The position numbers were made by a program, and so were the translations under genes. Positions 27,139-36,037 of a DNA stretch of 63,590 bases are shown one piece after another. The notes under the pieces were generated by a model. The model saw only the letters and a list, made by a program, of their open reading frames with translations, searched no databases and was not told the DNA's origin. This DNA comes from Clostridia bacterium (GTDB lineage: Bacteria; Bacillota; Sulfobacillia; SLMV01). Location: the NCBI GenBank assembly GCA_003551365.1, contig PUMM01000063.1, positions 1 through 63,590 on the forward strand, in the 5' to 3' direction. How positions within the stretch are numbered: the first letter of the stretch is position 1; each line of letters starts with the position of its first letter.

Positions 27139-28198
27139 CAGGGCAGATAATCGAGGAGCGGTGCTGCGCGCATCGCTCCTCGACGCCATTGTCTCCGAGT
27201 TGAAGACTGGGAGGTATCCCGGCGGCCCGGAGGTCGCCGCCGAGCGCGATTCCTTCGTGCGCCTTCTCAGCGAGCGGGAGAGTGCGGGGGTCGATACTCA
27301 CTCCTCCTTTTTATTCGTGTTTCCGGAGAATACGGAAAGCATATCGGTCACCGGAGACGAGTGTGCTCTGGACTGTGCGCACTGCGGGGGTCACTACCTG
27401 CGGCAGATGACTCCCCTCGATGATGTGGTCGCCCGCATGGAGGATCCCGATAGCCAGCTGCCCTCGAGCCTGCTGATCAGCGGTGGCTGCGATGGAGGCG
27501 GCAGGGTGCCGCTTCCCCCCGCGTCACTGCTGCGCCATATGGCGGAGCATTTCCGACTGAACCTGCACGTGGGGTTGGCGGACGATGGCCAGATGGCAGC
27601 GGCGGCCCGATTTGCCGATGCCGTGTCGTTCGACATGGTGGGTTCAGATCGAACCATCCGGCGGGTTATGGGATTGCGGCACGGGTTCAGCGACTACCTG
27701 CATTCATTCCGCCGCATGCAGCGGCAGCTCCCCCGGGGAGTTGAAGTGGTCCCGCACATCGTGGCCGGCCTGGACGGAGGAGAGATGTGCGGCGAATACG
27801 GGATGGTGGATGCCCTGGCGAATGATCCCCCCGGCGCACTGGTGCTGCTGGTGCTGCGGCCCACCCCGGGCACCCGTTTTGCTTCTGCCATGCCCCCGCC
27901 GCTGGCTGAAGTGGCAGATCTCATGCGGCACATGCGACGCCGGCTGCCGAAGACGCAGCTGCACCTGGGGTGCATGCGTCCTTCCGGCATGTATCGTCCT
28001 GCACTGGATCTTGTGGCCGCTGCCTGTGATTTTGACGTTCTTGTGCAGCCGACGCAGCGGGTCCGGCGTCTGCTGGTGGATATCGTCGGCCCCGGGGGCA
28101 TCCACTGGGCCGATGAATGCTGCGCGCTCTTCGCCGGAGCTGAACGGCCCCGGGGCCGTTTCTCCACTCTGCGCGAGTTTCGCGCGACCGACCGTTGA
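27131..28198 (+). CDS. radical SAM protein, candidate subunit of a LipS1/LipS2-type lipoyl synthase
   Basis: A 355-residue protein with a radical SAM cluster motif C-x3-C-x2-C (Cys78, 82, 85 in [14 protein letters not shown]). It has a SAM-binding [10 protein letters not shown] segment and further cysteines near the C-terminus (HLGCMRPSG and DECCALF) that could hold a second Fe-S cluster. It resembles BioB-related radical SAM proteins, not LipA. The gene sits between gcvPB and a second radical SAM gene followed by lipM. Two-component lipoyl synthases (LipS1 and LipS2) of archaea and some bacteria were first annotated as biotin synthases and act as a pair on octanoyl-GcvH. I infer this role here. 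I cannot decide which subunit this is. Confidence 0.7.
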   Translation: MPDRADNRGAVLRASLLDAIVSELKTGRYPGGPEVAAERDSFVRLLSERESAGVDTHSSFLFVFPENTESISVTGDECALDCAHCGGHYLRQMTPLDDVVARMEDPDSQLPSSLLISGGCDGGGRVPLPPASLLRHMAEHFRLNLHVGLADDGQMAAAARFADAVSFDMVGSDRTIRRVMGLRHGFSDYLHSFRRMQRQLPRGVEVVPHIVAGLDGGEMCGEYGMVDALANDPPGALVLLVLRPTPGTRFASAMPPPLAEVADLMRHMRRRLPKTQLHLGCMRPSGMYRPALDLVAAACDFDVLVQPTQRVRRLLVDIVGPGGIHWADECCALFAGAERPRGRFSTLREFRATDR

Positions 28199-28226
28199 AG
28201 CATGTTGCTGAGAGGATGAGGTTGCC

Positions 28227-29222
28227 TTGGAGATAAAGGCTTCACTGGGAACGGCGCAGGCCCTCGGACTGACCGACGCCCGGGTGGACGCAGCGGCGAC
28301 TGCCGCCCATTTTATGGTGGGGGAGGAGTGCGGCTACTCCTGTGCGTTTTGTGCTCAGGGCCGAGACAGCAGTTCCTCCCGCCGCTACCTGTCCCGCGTC
28401 AGCTGGCCCTCCTATCCCATCGAGCGCGCGGTGGAGGAGCTGGTGCGGGCCCACCGGCGGGGAGATATACTGCGGGCCTGCCTGCAGGTGGTGCACGGCG
28501 GGAACTACCGCGTCGTTCTCGAGCGGTTCTTCCACCTGCTGCACCAGCACAGCCAGCCGGTGCCCGTTTCCGTGAATGGTGTGGTGGACACCCTGAGTGA
28601 TGCGGGCAGGTTGTTTGCTCTGGGGGCGGAGCGGATCGGATTGGCCCTCGATGCCGCCACCCCCGAGCTGTTCGGAAGGTACAAGCGGAGATCTCCTGCC
28701 GACTGGGTGGGCCGGGTAGAGCTTTTGCAGGAGCTGGCCGCGGGCCATCCCGGCAGGATTTCCACCCATCTGATTATCGGCCTGGGTGAGACCGAGCGCG
28801 ACGCCCTCGAGCTGGTACAGCTTATGACCGATGCAGGGGTTAGTGTGGCCCTGTTTGCCTTCACGCCGGTGCGGGGAACGCCGCTGGAGGATCATCCGCA
28901 GCCGCCCATGGATCAGTACCGGAGGATACAGCTGGCCTCGCACCTCATATCGCGCGGGCGGCTGCAGGTGCACGACATAGTTTTCGGGGAATGGGAGCAT
29001 GTGCTGTCCATTCCCGGGGCGGCACTGGATCAGGAGGCGCTGCAGGGTGAGCCGTTTCGGACCACCGGTTGCTGGGGCTGCAATCGTCCCTATTACAATG
29101 AACGTCCCGGACAGGAACCATACAATTACCCGCGGCCGTTGACGCCGGCCGAAGCCCGACATGCCCTGCGCACGGCCGGCTGCCTGCCGGGCGCCGGCCG
29201 TTCGGAGGTGGCCGAATCATGA
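28227..29222 (+). CDS. BioB-like radical SAM protein, candidate second subunit of LipS1/LipS2-type lipoyl synthase
   Basis: A 331-residue radical SAM enzyme. The cluster motif is GEECGYSCAFCAQGR (Cys35, 39, 42). A biotin-synthase-like barrel follows (VVHGGNYR, GLALDAATPELF, HLIIGLGETERDALELV). Near the end CWGCNRPYYNERP (Cys282, 285) plus Cys319 look like ligands of an auxiliary Fe-S cluster, which E. coli-type BioB does not have in this form. The TTG start follows GAGAGGATGAGG. No bio genes are nearby, whereas gcvH, lipM and lpdA are. Sulfur insertion into octanoyl-GcvH is the best-supported role. A true biotin synthase is less likely. Confidence 0.7.
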   Translation: MEIKASLGTAQALGLTDARVDAAATAAHFMVGEECGYSCAFCAQGRDSSSSRRYLSRVSWPSYPIERAVEELVRAHRRGDILRACLQVVHGGNYRVVLERFFHLLHQHSQPVPVSVNGVVDTLSDAGRLFALGAERIGLALDAATPELFGRYKRRSPADWVGRVELLQELAAGHPGRISTHLIIGLGETERDALELVQLMTDAGVSVALFAFTPVRGTPLEDHPQPPMDQYRRIQLASHLISRGRLQVHDIVFGEWEHVLSIPGAALDQEALQGEPFRTTGCWGCNRPYYNERPGQEPYNYPRPLTPAEARHALRTAGCLPGAGRSEVAES

Positions 29223-30079
29223 TGAGCACTGGCGAAGAAGCGGGCGTGCTGAGTGACCGGGCCAGACAGTGGCGGCTGATCAGCGACGGCGCACACAGCG
29301 GGGCAGTGAACATGGCCACAGACGAGGCGCTGCTTCTTTCGCACGCCGATGGCGAGTCCCCGCCCATCCTGCGCCTGTATCGCTGGGAACCACCTTCACT
29401 CACCATAGGCTATTTCCAGTCATACCGCCGCGAGGTGGATGAAGAGGGGTGTCGTGCGCGGGGATTTGACTGGGTGCGGCGGCCCACGGGCGGTCGGGCC
29501 GTCCTGCATCAGCACGAACTGACCTATGCGGTGATTATCGGTGAGCACCTGCTCAGCGGTTCAGTCCTGCAGACCTACCGGGCGCTCAGCGAGGCCCTGG
29601 TTGAGGGTGTGCGACGATTGGGTTTGGAGGCGGAATTGGCCCCCGGGCGGCCCCCCACCCGCCGTGACCGGGAGGCCAGTTCCGCCGCCTGTTTTGACAG
29701 TGCAACGCCGCATGAGGTTACCGTGGAGGGACGTAAGGTGATAGGCAGCGCCCAGGTGCGGCAGCGCGGCGTCCTGCTGCAGCACGGATCGGTGCCCCTG
29801 TGGTTGGACCGGGATGCGGCGGTTGATACGCTCAATCTGGGATCCGATGCCGTGCGGCGCCGCGTGCGGGCGACGCTGGAGAAAAAGGCGGCTGGCCTGG
29901 ATGAGCTGACGCGAGCCCAACTGGATTACGACCGGGTGGCGGATGCTCTGCAGCGGGGTTTCGCCTCCACCTTCTCGCTGCAGCTGCAGCGGGACGAACT
30001 GTCGATCGGTGAGCGGGAGCGGGTGGAGAGACTCTATTCCGACAAGTATTCCAAAGATGAATGGAACCGCAAGCGGTGA
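29219..30079 (+). CDS. lipM: octanoyltransferase LipM
   Basis: A 286-residue member of the lipoate ligase/octanoyltransferase family that moves octanoate from acyl carrier protein to the GcvH lysine. Key blocks are RRPTGGRAVLHQHELTYAV and SSAACFDS with Cys158, matching the catalytic cysteine of LipM. EVTVEGRKVIGSAQVRQ and LLQHGSVPL follow. These favour LipM over the ATP-dependent ligase LplA. It overlaps the preceding radical SAM gene by 4 bases. In Bacillus lipM (yqhM) is also near gcv, but there LipA is encoded elsewhere. Confidence 0.88.
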   Translation: MMSTGEEAGVLSDRARQWRLISDGAHSGAVNMATDEALLLSHADGESPPILRLYRWEPPSLTIGYFQSYRREVDEEGCRARGFDWVRRPTGGRAVLHQHELTYAVIIGEHLLSGSVLQTYRALSEALVEGVRRLGLEAELAPGRPPTRRDREASSAACFDSATPHEVTVEGRKVIGSAQVRQRGVLLQHGSVPLWLDRDAAVDTLNLGSDAVRRRVRATLEKKAAGLDELTRAQLDYDRVADALQRGFASTFSLQLQRDELSIGERERVERLYSDKYSKDEWNRKR

Positions 30080-30101
30080 GTGAAATGGAAGGAGGCTGGC
30101 G

Positions 30102-31514
30102 ATGACGAGAGATGACGGAAGATATGATCTTCTGGTGCTGGGCGGGGGACCCGGGGGGTATCCCGCCGCGATACGCGCTGCCCAGCTGGGAGCTGATGTG
30201 GCCCTGGTGGAGAAGCGCTGGCTGGGCGGCACCTGCCTGAATGAGGGGTGCATTCCCACCAAGGCCTACGTCCGGGCAGCCAAAATGATGGAGGACTGCC
30301 GGGACGCGGCGGAGCACGGGGTGCAGGTGTCCGGAGCTGAACTGGATCTGGCCGCCACTACGGAACGCAAGGACGGTGTGGTGGATCGGCTGAAGAAGGG
30401 TGTCCGGCAGCTGCTGGAGGGCAATGGTGTGGATATCTACGACGGCCTGGGAGTGGTGGAGGACGCCCACCACGTCACCGTGCGGGACGCCGATGGAGAG
30501 GAGACCCAACTGGAGACGGCGAAGCTGCTGCTGGCGGTGGGATCGGAGAAGCTGGATCCGCCCATCGACGGGATAGATCTTCCGGGCGTCATCGGGTCGA
30601 GAGAGATTCTCAATTTGCGGGAGCTGCCCGAGCATCTGATCATCATGGGTGGGAACGTCATCGGGCTGGAGTTTGCCAGTATTTTCAACGCGTTCGGCGC
30701 CGAGGTAACGCTCCTGGGGAGAAACCCCCGGCTGCTCAAGTACCTGGATGATGAGATCTCCCGCCGCATCCGGCCGGTTCTGCGCAAAAAGGGCATCAAC
30801 GTCATAACTGATGCCCCGGTGACCGGCATCGAGGGGGATGATGCGGGAGAGAAGCGAGTCAAGTATGAGCGCCGCGGTCGCGAGCAGGAGGCGGTTGGCG
30901 ACCTCGTCCTCAACGCCGTGGGGCGGAAGCCGAGCATTGACCAGCTGCCCCTGGATGAGTTGGGAGTAAAAACGGATTCCGATGCAATAGTGGTGAATGA
31001 AGAGATGGTCACCTCCAATCCGGATGTTCTGGCCATCGGGGATGCCACGGGTGGCATGATGCTGGCGCACGTGGCCACGGCCGAGGGTGTAGTGGCGGCT
31101 GACTGCCTGTTCGGGGAGCCGCATCACATCAATCCCCGCGCGCTTCCCGACGTGGCCTTTACCATTCCCGAGGCGGCCAGCGTCGGGTATCATGAGGATG
31201 AGGCCCGCGCGACCTTCGATCGGGTGGATGTGGCCAAGTTTTCCATGACCGCCCTGGGCAAGGCAGTGGCCATCGGCGAGACGGATGGACTGGTCAAGAT
31301 TGTGTTCGACGCGAACAGTCAGAAGGTTCTGGGCATGCACATTCTGGGATCTGAAGCGCCAAATCTCATTCAGGAGGGCGTGCTGGCCATCGACAGCGGC
31401 ATGACCGTAGAAGAGCTGGCCTGGTGCGTCCACGCACATCCCACTCTGTCGGAGGCAGTCATGGAGGCGGCGCACGTCGGCATCGGAGCGCCGATTCACA
31501 TGCTGCCGCGCTGA
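30102..31514 (+). CDS. lpdA: dihydrolipoyl dehydrogenase (L protein)
   Basis: A 470-residue FAD-dependent disulfide oxidoreductase that reoxidises dihydrolipoyl-GcvH with NAD+. [21 protein letters not shown] binds [16 protein letters not shown] holds the redox-active disulfide, [20 protein letters not shown] binds NAD, and [13 protein letters not shown] provides the C-terminal His-Glu pair. Full length. The start is an ATG behind GGAGGCTGGCG. With gcvTHPAPB it completes the four-protein glycine cleavage system. Confidence 0.94.
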   Translation: MTRDDGRYDLLVLGGGPGGYPAAIRAAQLGADVALVEKRWLGGTCLNEGCIPTKAYVRAAKMMEDCRDAAEHGVQVSGAELDLAATTERKDGVVDRLKKGVRQLLEGNGVDIYDGLGVVEDAHHVTVRDADGEETQLETAKLLLAVGSEKLDPPIDGIDLPGVIGSREILNLRELPEHLIIMGGNVIGLEFASIFNAFGAEVTLLGRNPRLLKYLDDEISRRIRPVLRKKGINVITDAPVTGIEGDDAGEKRVKYERRGREQEAVGDLVLNAVGRKPSIDQLPLDELGVKTDSDAIVVNEEMVTSNPDVLAIGDATGGMMLAHVATAEGVVAADCLFGEPHHINPRALPDVAFTIPEAASVGYHEDEARATFDRVDVAKFSMTALGKAVAIGETDGLVKIVFDANSQKVLGMHILGSEAPNLIQEGVLAIDSGMTVEELAWCVHAHPTLSEAVMEAAHVGIGAPIHMLPR

Positions 31515-31539
31515 CCCTTACGGGAGAGGTGATTGCGAT

Positions 31540-32793
31540 ATGTGGGAACACCTGCAGGAGGTCGACCAGGAGATCTACAGGGCGGTAGGCGCAGAACTGG
31601 AGCGGCAGAGGAACACGCTCGAACTCATCGCATCGGAGAACTTCGTCAGCCCGGCGGTGCTCGAGGCCGCAGGCACCGTGCCGACCAACAAGTACGCAGA
31701 AGGATACCCGGGCCGCCGCTATTACGGGGGCTGTGAGCACGTCGACGAGATGGAGGAGCTGGCCCGCCAGCGGGCCAGGGAGCTGTTCGGGGCGGAGCAC
31801 GCCAATGTGCAGGCTCACTCCGGGTCCGGGGCCAACATGGCCGTCTACTTTTCCGTCTTACAGCCGGGTGATACCATACTGGGACAGGATTTGAACCATG
31901 GAGGACATCTCACGCACGGAAGTCCGGTGAACTTCTCCGGCATGCTGTACAATATCGAGGCGTACGGCGTGGATCGGGAGAATGAGGTGCTGGACTACGA
32001 TCGCATCGAGGAGCAGGCCCGTAAGGTGCGGCCGAAGATGATCATGACCGGTGCCAGTGCCTACCCGCGCACCATAGATTTCGCCCGCTTTCGCGAGATT
32101 GCCGACGCGGTGGATGCCTATCTGGTGGCCGACATTGCCCACATCGCGGGGATGGTCGCCGTGGGCCTGCACCCATCGCCGGTACCCTACGCGGACTTTG
32201 TGACCACCACCACGCACAAGACCCTGCGCGGTCCGCGCGGGGGCATGGTGCTGTCCCGCACCGGGGAGTTGGGTAAGGGCATCGACAAGTCCATCTTCCC
32301 GGGTATTCAGGGTGGTCCCCTGATGCACATAATCGCGGCGAAGGCAGTGTGCTTCCACGAGGCGCTGCAGCCGGAGTTTGCCGATTATCAGCAGTCCATT
32401 CTGGACAACGCCTCCGCCCTGGCCGACGGCCTGCGCGAGCGGGGACTGCGGCTGGTCTCCGGCGGAACCGACAATCATCTGGTGCTGGTGGATCTCACCG
32501 AGGCCGGCGTGACCGGCAAGGAGGCGGAGGAACGGCTCGAGTCCGTGAACATAACCGTGAACAAGAACACCATTCCGTTTGAGACCCGCAGCCCGTTCGT
32601 CACCAGCGGAATCCGCATCGGCACCCCCGCCCTGACCTCGCGCGGCATGGACGAAGAGGCGATGGATCGGGTGGCGGAGGCCATTTACCGGACAGTCACG
32701 GCCGACTCCGATGACGAGCAGACCTTCACTGAGGTGCGCGGTACGGTGCAGGAACTGTGTAGCGCCTTTCCGCTCTATCCGGAGCTGAGCTGA
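31540..32793 (+). CDS. glyA: serine hydroxymethyltransferase
   Basis: A 417-residue PLP enzyme that interconverts serine and glycine using methylene-tetrahydrofolate, the product of Gcv[67 protein letters not shown] and the PLP lysine in [13 protein letters not shown] are all present. Grouping with gcv lets the cell convert two glycines to serine, or the reverse. Last gene of the likely operon; 79 bp separate it from the next. Confidence 0.95.
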   Translation: MWEHLQEVDQEIYRAVGAELERQRNTLELIASENFVSPAVLEAAGTVPTNKYAEGYPGRRYYGGCEHVDEMEELARQRARELFGAEHANVQAHSGSGANMAVYFSVLQPGDTILGQDLNHGGHLTHGSPVNFSGMLYNIEAYGVDRENEVLDYDRIEEQARKVRPKMIMTGASAYPRTIDFARFREIADAVDAYLVADIAHIAGMVAVGLHPSPVPYADFVTTTTHKTLRGPRGGMVLSRTGELGKGIDKSIFPGIQGGPLMHIIAAKAVCFHEALQPEFADYQQSILDNASALADGLRERGLRLVSGGTDNHLVLVDLTEAGVTGKEAEERLESVNITVNKNTIPFETRSPFVTSGIRIGTPALTSRGMDEEAMDRVAEAIYRTVTADSDDEQTFTEVRGTVQELCSAFPLYPELS

Positions 32794-32872
32794 ACACAGC
32801 AGAGAATGCCCACCCGGTGGCGGTCCCGCGCGTCCGGGATCGCTGCCGGGATGGTGAGAGGATGTGAGATTC

Positions 32873-33958
32873 GTGGGTACAGCTGAGAGATTGCAGCGCC
32901 TTCGTCATGCCCTGGCGGAGTGCGAGGAGACCGATAACCTGTTGATTGCCAGTGCCGAGAACCGTCGGTACATGAGCGGATTCACCGGCTCGGCCGGGGC
33001 CCTGCTGATCACTCCCGATGAACAGTACATTATTGTGGACTCCCGGTATACGCAGCAGGCTGCCGATCAGTCCCCGGAGTTCAGCCGCGTGGACGTCACG
33101 GAGAACCTGCGGGAAACCCTGGGAGAGTTTCTGTGCGACCTGGACCCCGGTGCGGTGGGATTCGAGGCCGGACATACCACTTATGAGGAATATAGTAAGA
33201 TGCGGGAGGAAATTGCGGCAGTGGAGTGGGTGCCGACCGAGGGCATAGTGGAGGATCTGCGCCAGGTCAAAGAGGCCGCAGAAATACAGACCATCCGCGC
33301 GGCCGCAGAAATAGCCGACGCGTCCTTTCAGGAAATTCTGCCGTCCGTTGCCCCGGGCCGGGTGGAGGAGGACATTGCCCTGGATTTTGAGTTCTGCATG
33401 CGGCGGCGCGGTGCGGAGGGGCTGGCATTCCCGCTGATCATTGCCTCTGGGGTGCGATCGTCCATGCCGCACGGGCAGGCCTCCGGCAAGGAGATCGAGG
33501 AGGGTGACTTCATCACCTTCGACTACGGATCCCGCCGGGGAGGATACTGTTCCGATGCCACCCGCACCGTAGTGGTGGGTGAGGTGGACGAACGACAGAG
33601 CGAGGTCTACTGCGTGGTCCAGCGGGCGCAGCGGGCAGCTGTAGAGGCCATTGAGCCGGGGAAGACCGGTGCGGAGATCGACCGGGTGGCCCGGGACATC
33701 ATTGACGATGCGGGATATGGCGAGTACTTCGGACACGGGCTGGGACACGGAGTGGGTCTGGCGGTGCACGAACGTCCCTCTCTCAGCCGCAGGCGCGGGA
33801 CGACTCCCCTCGAGCCCGGCATGGTGGTCACGGTAGAGCCGGGAATATACATTCCGGACTGGGGTGGAGTGCGCATCGAGGATCTGGTCGTAGTGACGGA
33901 GGACGGCAGCGAGACGCTCACGGGAGTAGACAAGGAGCTGGTGGTGATTGATGCGTGA
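32873..33958 (+). CDS. M24 family Xaa-Pro aminopeptidase (YqhT-like)
   Basis: A 361-residue metallopeptidase of pita-bread fold that removes N-terminal residues before proline. The creatinase-like N-domain has NRRYMSGFTGSAGALL and the catalytic domain FDYGSRRGGYCSDATRT (Asp ligands), YFGHGLGHGVGLAVHE (His) and MVVTVEPGIYIPDWGGVRIED (Glu ligands). The GTG at 32873 behind GAGAGG is preferred over the GTG at 32864. It overlaps efp (GTGA), the same pair as yqhT-efp in Bacillus. Confidence 0.92.
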   Translation: MGTAERLQRLRHALAECEETDNLLIASAENRRYMSGFTGSAGALLITPDEQYIIVDSRYTQQAADQSPEFSRVDVTENLRETLGEFLCDLDPGAVGFEAGHTTYEEYSKMREEIAAVEWVPTEGIVEDLRQVKEAAEIQTIRAAAEIADASFQEILPSVAPGRVEEDIALDFEFCMRRRGAEGLAFPLIIASGVRSSMPHGQASGKEIEEGDFITFDYGSRRGGYCSDATRTVVVGEVDERQSEVYCVVQRAQRAAVEAIEPGKTGAEIDRVARDIIDDAGYGEYFGHGLGHGVGLAVHERPSLSRRRGTTPLEPGMVVTVEPGIYIPDWGGVRIEDLVVVTEDGSETLTGVDKELVVIDA

Positions 33959-34524
33959 TATCTACCAATGATTTTCGCCCCGGACTGACGGTGGAGATGG
34001 ACGGGGAGATTATGCAGGTGCTGGAGTCGCAGCACGTCAAGCCGGGCAAGGGTCCGGCCTTCGTGCGGGCCAAGCTCAAAAATCTCATGACCGGTACCAT
34101 CATACGGGAGACGCTGCGGGCCGGGGAGAAGATGCCCGCGGCCCATCTGGAGAAGCGGCGCATGCAGTTTCTGTACCGCGACGCTGACATGTTTCATTTC
34201 ATGGATACGGAGACGTTTGAACAGACCGCCCTGCCGGAGGAGCAGCTGGGCGATACTATAAAGTGGCTGAAGGAGAATACCGAGGTAAAGGTGCTCACCT
34301 TCAAGGACGAGATGGTCGGGGTGGATCTGCCCACCACCGTGGTTCTGGAGGTCAGCGATACCGTTCCCGGCCTGAAGGGTGACACGGTCACCGGGGGCAC
34401 CAAGGAGGCCACCCTGGAGACCGGTGCGACCGTCTCGGTGCCGCTGTTCATCAACGAGGGCGACAGGGTGCGCATCGACACGCGGACCGGCGAGTACACC
34501 GAGCGCGTCGAGTCCCGCGATTAG
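33955..34524 (+). CDS. efp: elongation factor P
   Basis: A 189-residue translation factor that rescues ribosomes stalled on consecutive prolines. Three OB-like domains are present. The loop KPGKGPAFVRAKLKN carries Lys32, the position modified in many bacteria. The C-terminal block VSVPLFINEGDRVRIDTRTGEYTERV is diagnostic. The GTG start overlaps the stop of the M24 peptidase. In many spore formers spoIIIAA follows efp directly, but here it lies 16 kb away. Confidence 0.95.
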   Translation: MISTNDFRPGLTVEMDGEIMQVLESQHVKPGKGPAFVRAKLKNLMTGTIIRETLRAGEKMPAAHLEKRRMQFLYRDADMFHFMDTETFEQTALPEEQLGDTIKWLKENTEVKVLTFKDEMVGVDLPTTVVLEVSDTVPGLKGDTVTGGTKEATLETGATVSVPLFINEGDRVRIDTRTGEYTERVESRD

Positions 34525-34538
34525 AGAGCCCCATCATC

Positions 34539-35360
34539 ATGACGTGGTACGACAGTCACATTCACACCTGCTATTCGCCGGACAGCGACAGCCGGCCCTC
34601 TGACGTGGTTCGCCGGGCCAGCCGGCGCGGGCTGTCCGGGTTGTGCTTTACCGATCACGTGGAGTTTGCCCCCGGGGAGTTTTTGCCCGGGCCGGAACAG
34701 GTGGCGGAGCGATTCCGCAACCTGCGATGCCTGCAGCGGGAATCCTCTGCCGATCTGGAAATCGCCGTCGGGGTTGAGGTGGGATACTACCCGGGGCGAG
34801 CCGCGGAGATCCGCGATTTTCTGCAGCAGTGGCCGTTCGATTTTGTCATCGGTGCGGTGCACGTGGTGGGGGGACTCCGCTACACCTGTCAGTCCGCCCC
34901 CGCATCGAGGGCAGACGACTATTACCGCGATTATCTCGCCTCCGTGCGGGAGATGCTCGCACACGTTGCGGTCGATGCTGTCGGGCATTTCGATTTGCCC
35001 CGGCGCCACGGCCCCGCCCTGCGGCTTGCGGATGGGACGCGGGTGGCCGGCATGGGGCGCGGATCGCCCCACTGGCCCACCGTCCGGGCGATACTGGATG
35101 TGATGGTGCAGCATGGGGTGTTGATGGAAGTCAACGCTTCCGGGCTGCGCCAGCCCCCGGAGGACCCCTATCCCGCACAGGAGATAATGTCCGCCTATCA
35201 CCAGCGCGGGGGACGCCTGGTGACAGTGGGCAGCGACAGCCACCGCCCACAGCTGGTCGGCGTCGGGCGGGAACAGCTGCGGCGCCGCGCCCGCGAGGCC
35301 GGGATCTCGCGCGCCGCCTGGTTTCGCGACCGGCAGCCCCGTCAGTGGTCGCTGGTGTGA
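34539..35360 (+). CDS. PHP-domain phosphatase, HisJ-type histidinol-phosphatase family
   Basis: A 273-residue trinuclear metal phosphoesterase. DSHIHTCYSPD, CFTDHVEF, GVEVGYY, VIGAVHVV, DAVGHFDLPRR, EVNASGLRQP and VTVGSDSHRPQLVG are the metal-binding motifs of PHP-type histidinol phosphatases. No other his genes are close, so the substrate may be histidinol phosphate or another phosphate ester. It starts 14 bp after efp. The 3' end overlaps the convergent thiN gene by 19 bases. Confidence 0.85.
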   Translation: MTWYDSHIHTCYSPDSDSRPSDVVRRASRRGLSGLCFTDHVEFAPGEFLPGPEQVAERFRNLRCLQRESSADLEIAVGVEVGYYPGRAAEIRDFLQQWPFDFVIGAVHVVGGLRYTCQSAPASRADDYYRDYLASVREMLAHVAVDAVGHFDLPRRHGPALRLADGTRVAGMGRGSPHWPTVRAILDVMVQHGVLMEVNASGLRQPPEDPYPAQEIMSAYHQRGGRLVTVGSDSHRPQLVGVGREQLRRRAREAGISRAAWFRDRQPRQWSLV

Positions 35361-36037
35361 TGCACTGCCAGCAGAATTCCCTGTCCCCGCACCTGCACGT
35401 GTGCGGGTGATTCCCGCAGTTCGTTGCTCACCCCGAGGGTTTCTCCCCAGCACAGGCTGCCGCCGCGCAGCGGATACCGGAAACCGTCGATGTGTATGTC
35501 GGTGGCCCGTTCGGTCAGGGGAATGAGGGACACCGTGTCGCCCGGCTGGCCGCAGAGCTGCAGTCGGCTGCACACCGGGTGCGCCACCTGGCCCGCATCG
35601 CGCAGCCTCAGGGTGATTCCCCGCTCCTGCGTCAGGGTAGCACAGTAAAGGATCAGGGCCAGGGCGTGGTCGAAGCGGTCCCCGAAGGCCCCGCAGATGA
35701 TCATCTCTGCTCCCGCGCCATCCCCCAGATGATGCAGCGCCCATTCGGCGGCCAGCTGCCCGTCGGTCCGGTCCTTGTCGGGCGGGTGGCGGATGATGTT
35801 CGCGGCGCTGCTCCGTTCGATGCGGTCGGCGCTCTCCGGGCACAGCGAATCCATGTCTCCCACCATCGCATCGGGGGTGAGTCCCAGGCGCAGCAGTACC
35901 TCCGCTCCACCGTTCGCGGCGACCAGCAGATCCCCCGCCTGCACCACCTTCCGGATGTAGCCGTGCTGTGGGGAGTCCGGTGGCGGTCCGCCCGCCGCCA
36001 CTATCACTGCCCGCCCGGACTCACTGGGCGCCGTCAT
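35342..36037 (-). CDS. thiN: thiamine pyrophosphokinase
   Basis: A 231-residue enzyme that makes thiamine diphosphate from thiamine and ATP. LLVAANGGAEVLLRLGLTPDAMVGDMDSL contains the GDMDS catalytic motif. PPDKDRTDGQLAAEWAL and ICGAFGDRFDHALA follow, as in ThiN/Tnr3-type kinases. The ATG at 36037 lies 9 nt after AAGGAG; the ATG at 36046 touches the Shine-Dalgarno. It overlaps the upstream methyltransferase-YkoF gene by 17 bases, so both are cotranscribed. Confidence 0.88.
   Translation of the reverse strand: MTAPSESGRAVIVAAGGPPPDSPQHGYIRKVVQAGDLLVAANGGAEVLLRLGLTPDAMVGDMDSLCPESADRIERSSAANIIRHPPDKDRTDGQLAAEWALHHLGDGAGAEMIICGAFGDRFDHALALILYCATLTQERGITLRLRDAGQVAHPVCSRLQLCGQPGDTVSLIPLTERATDIHIDGFRYPLRGGSLCWGETLGVSNELRESPAHVQVRGQGILLAVHHTSDH

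Noticed and set aside
28227..29222. biotin synthase BioB
   Set aside because: The cluster motif is BioB-like, but the C-terminal CWGCNRPYYNERP and the gcv/lipM context fit a lipoyl synthase subunit better, and no other bio gene is near.
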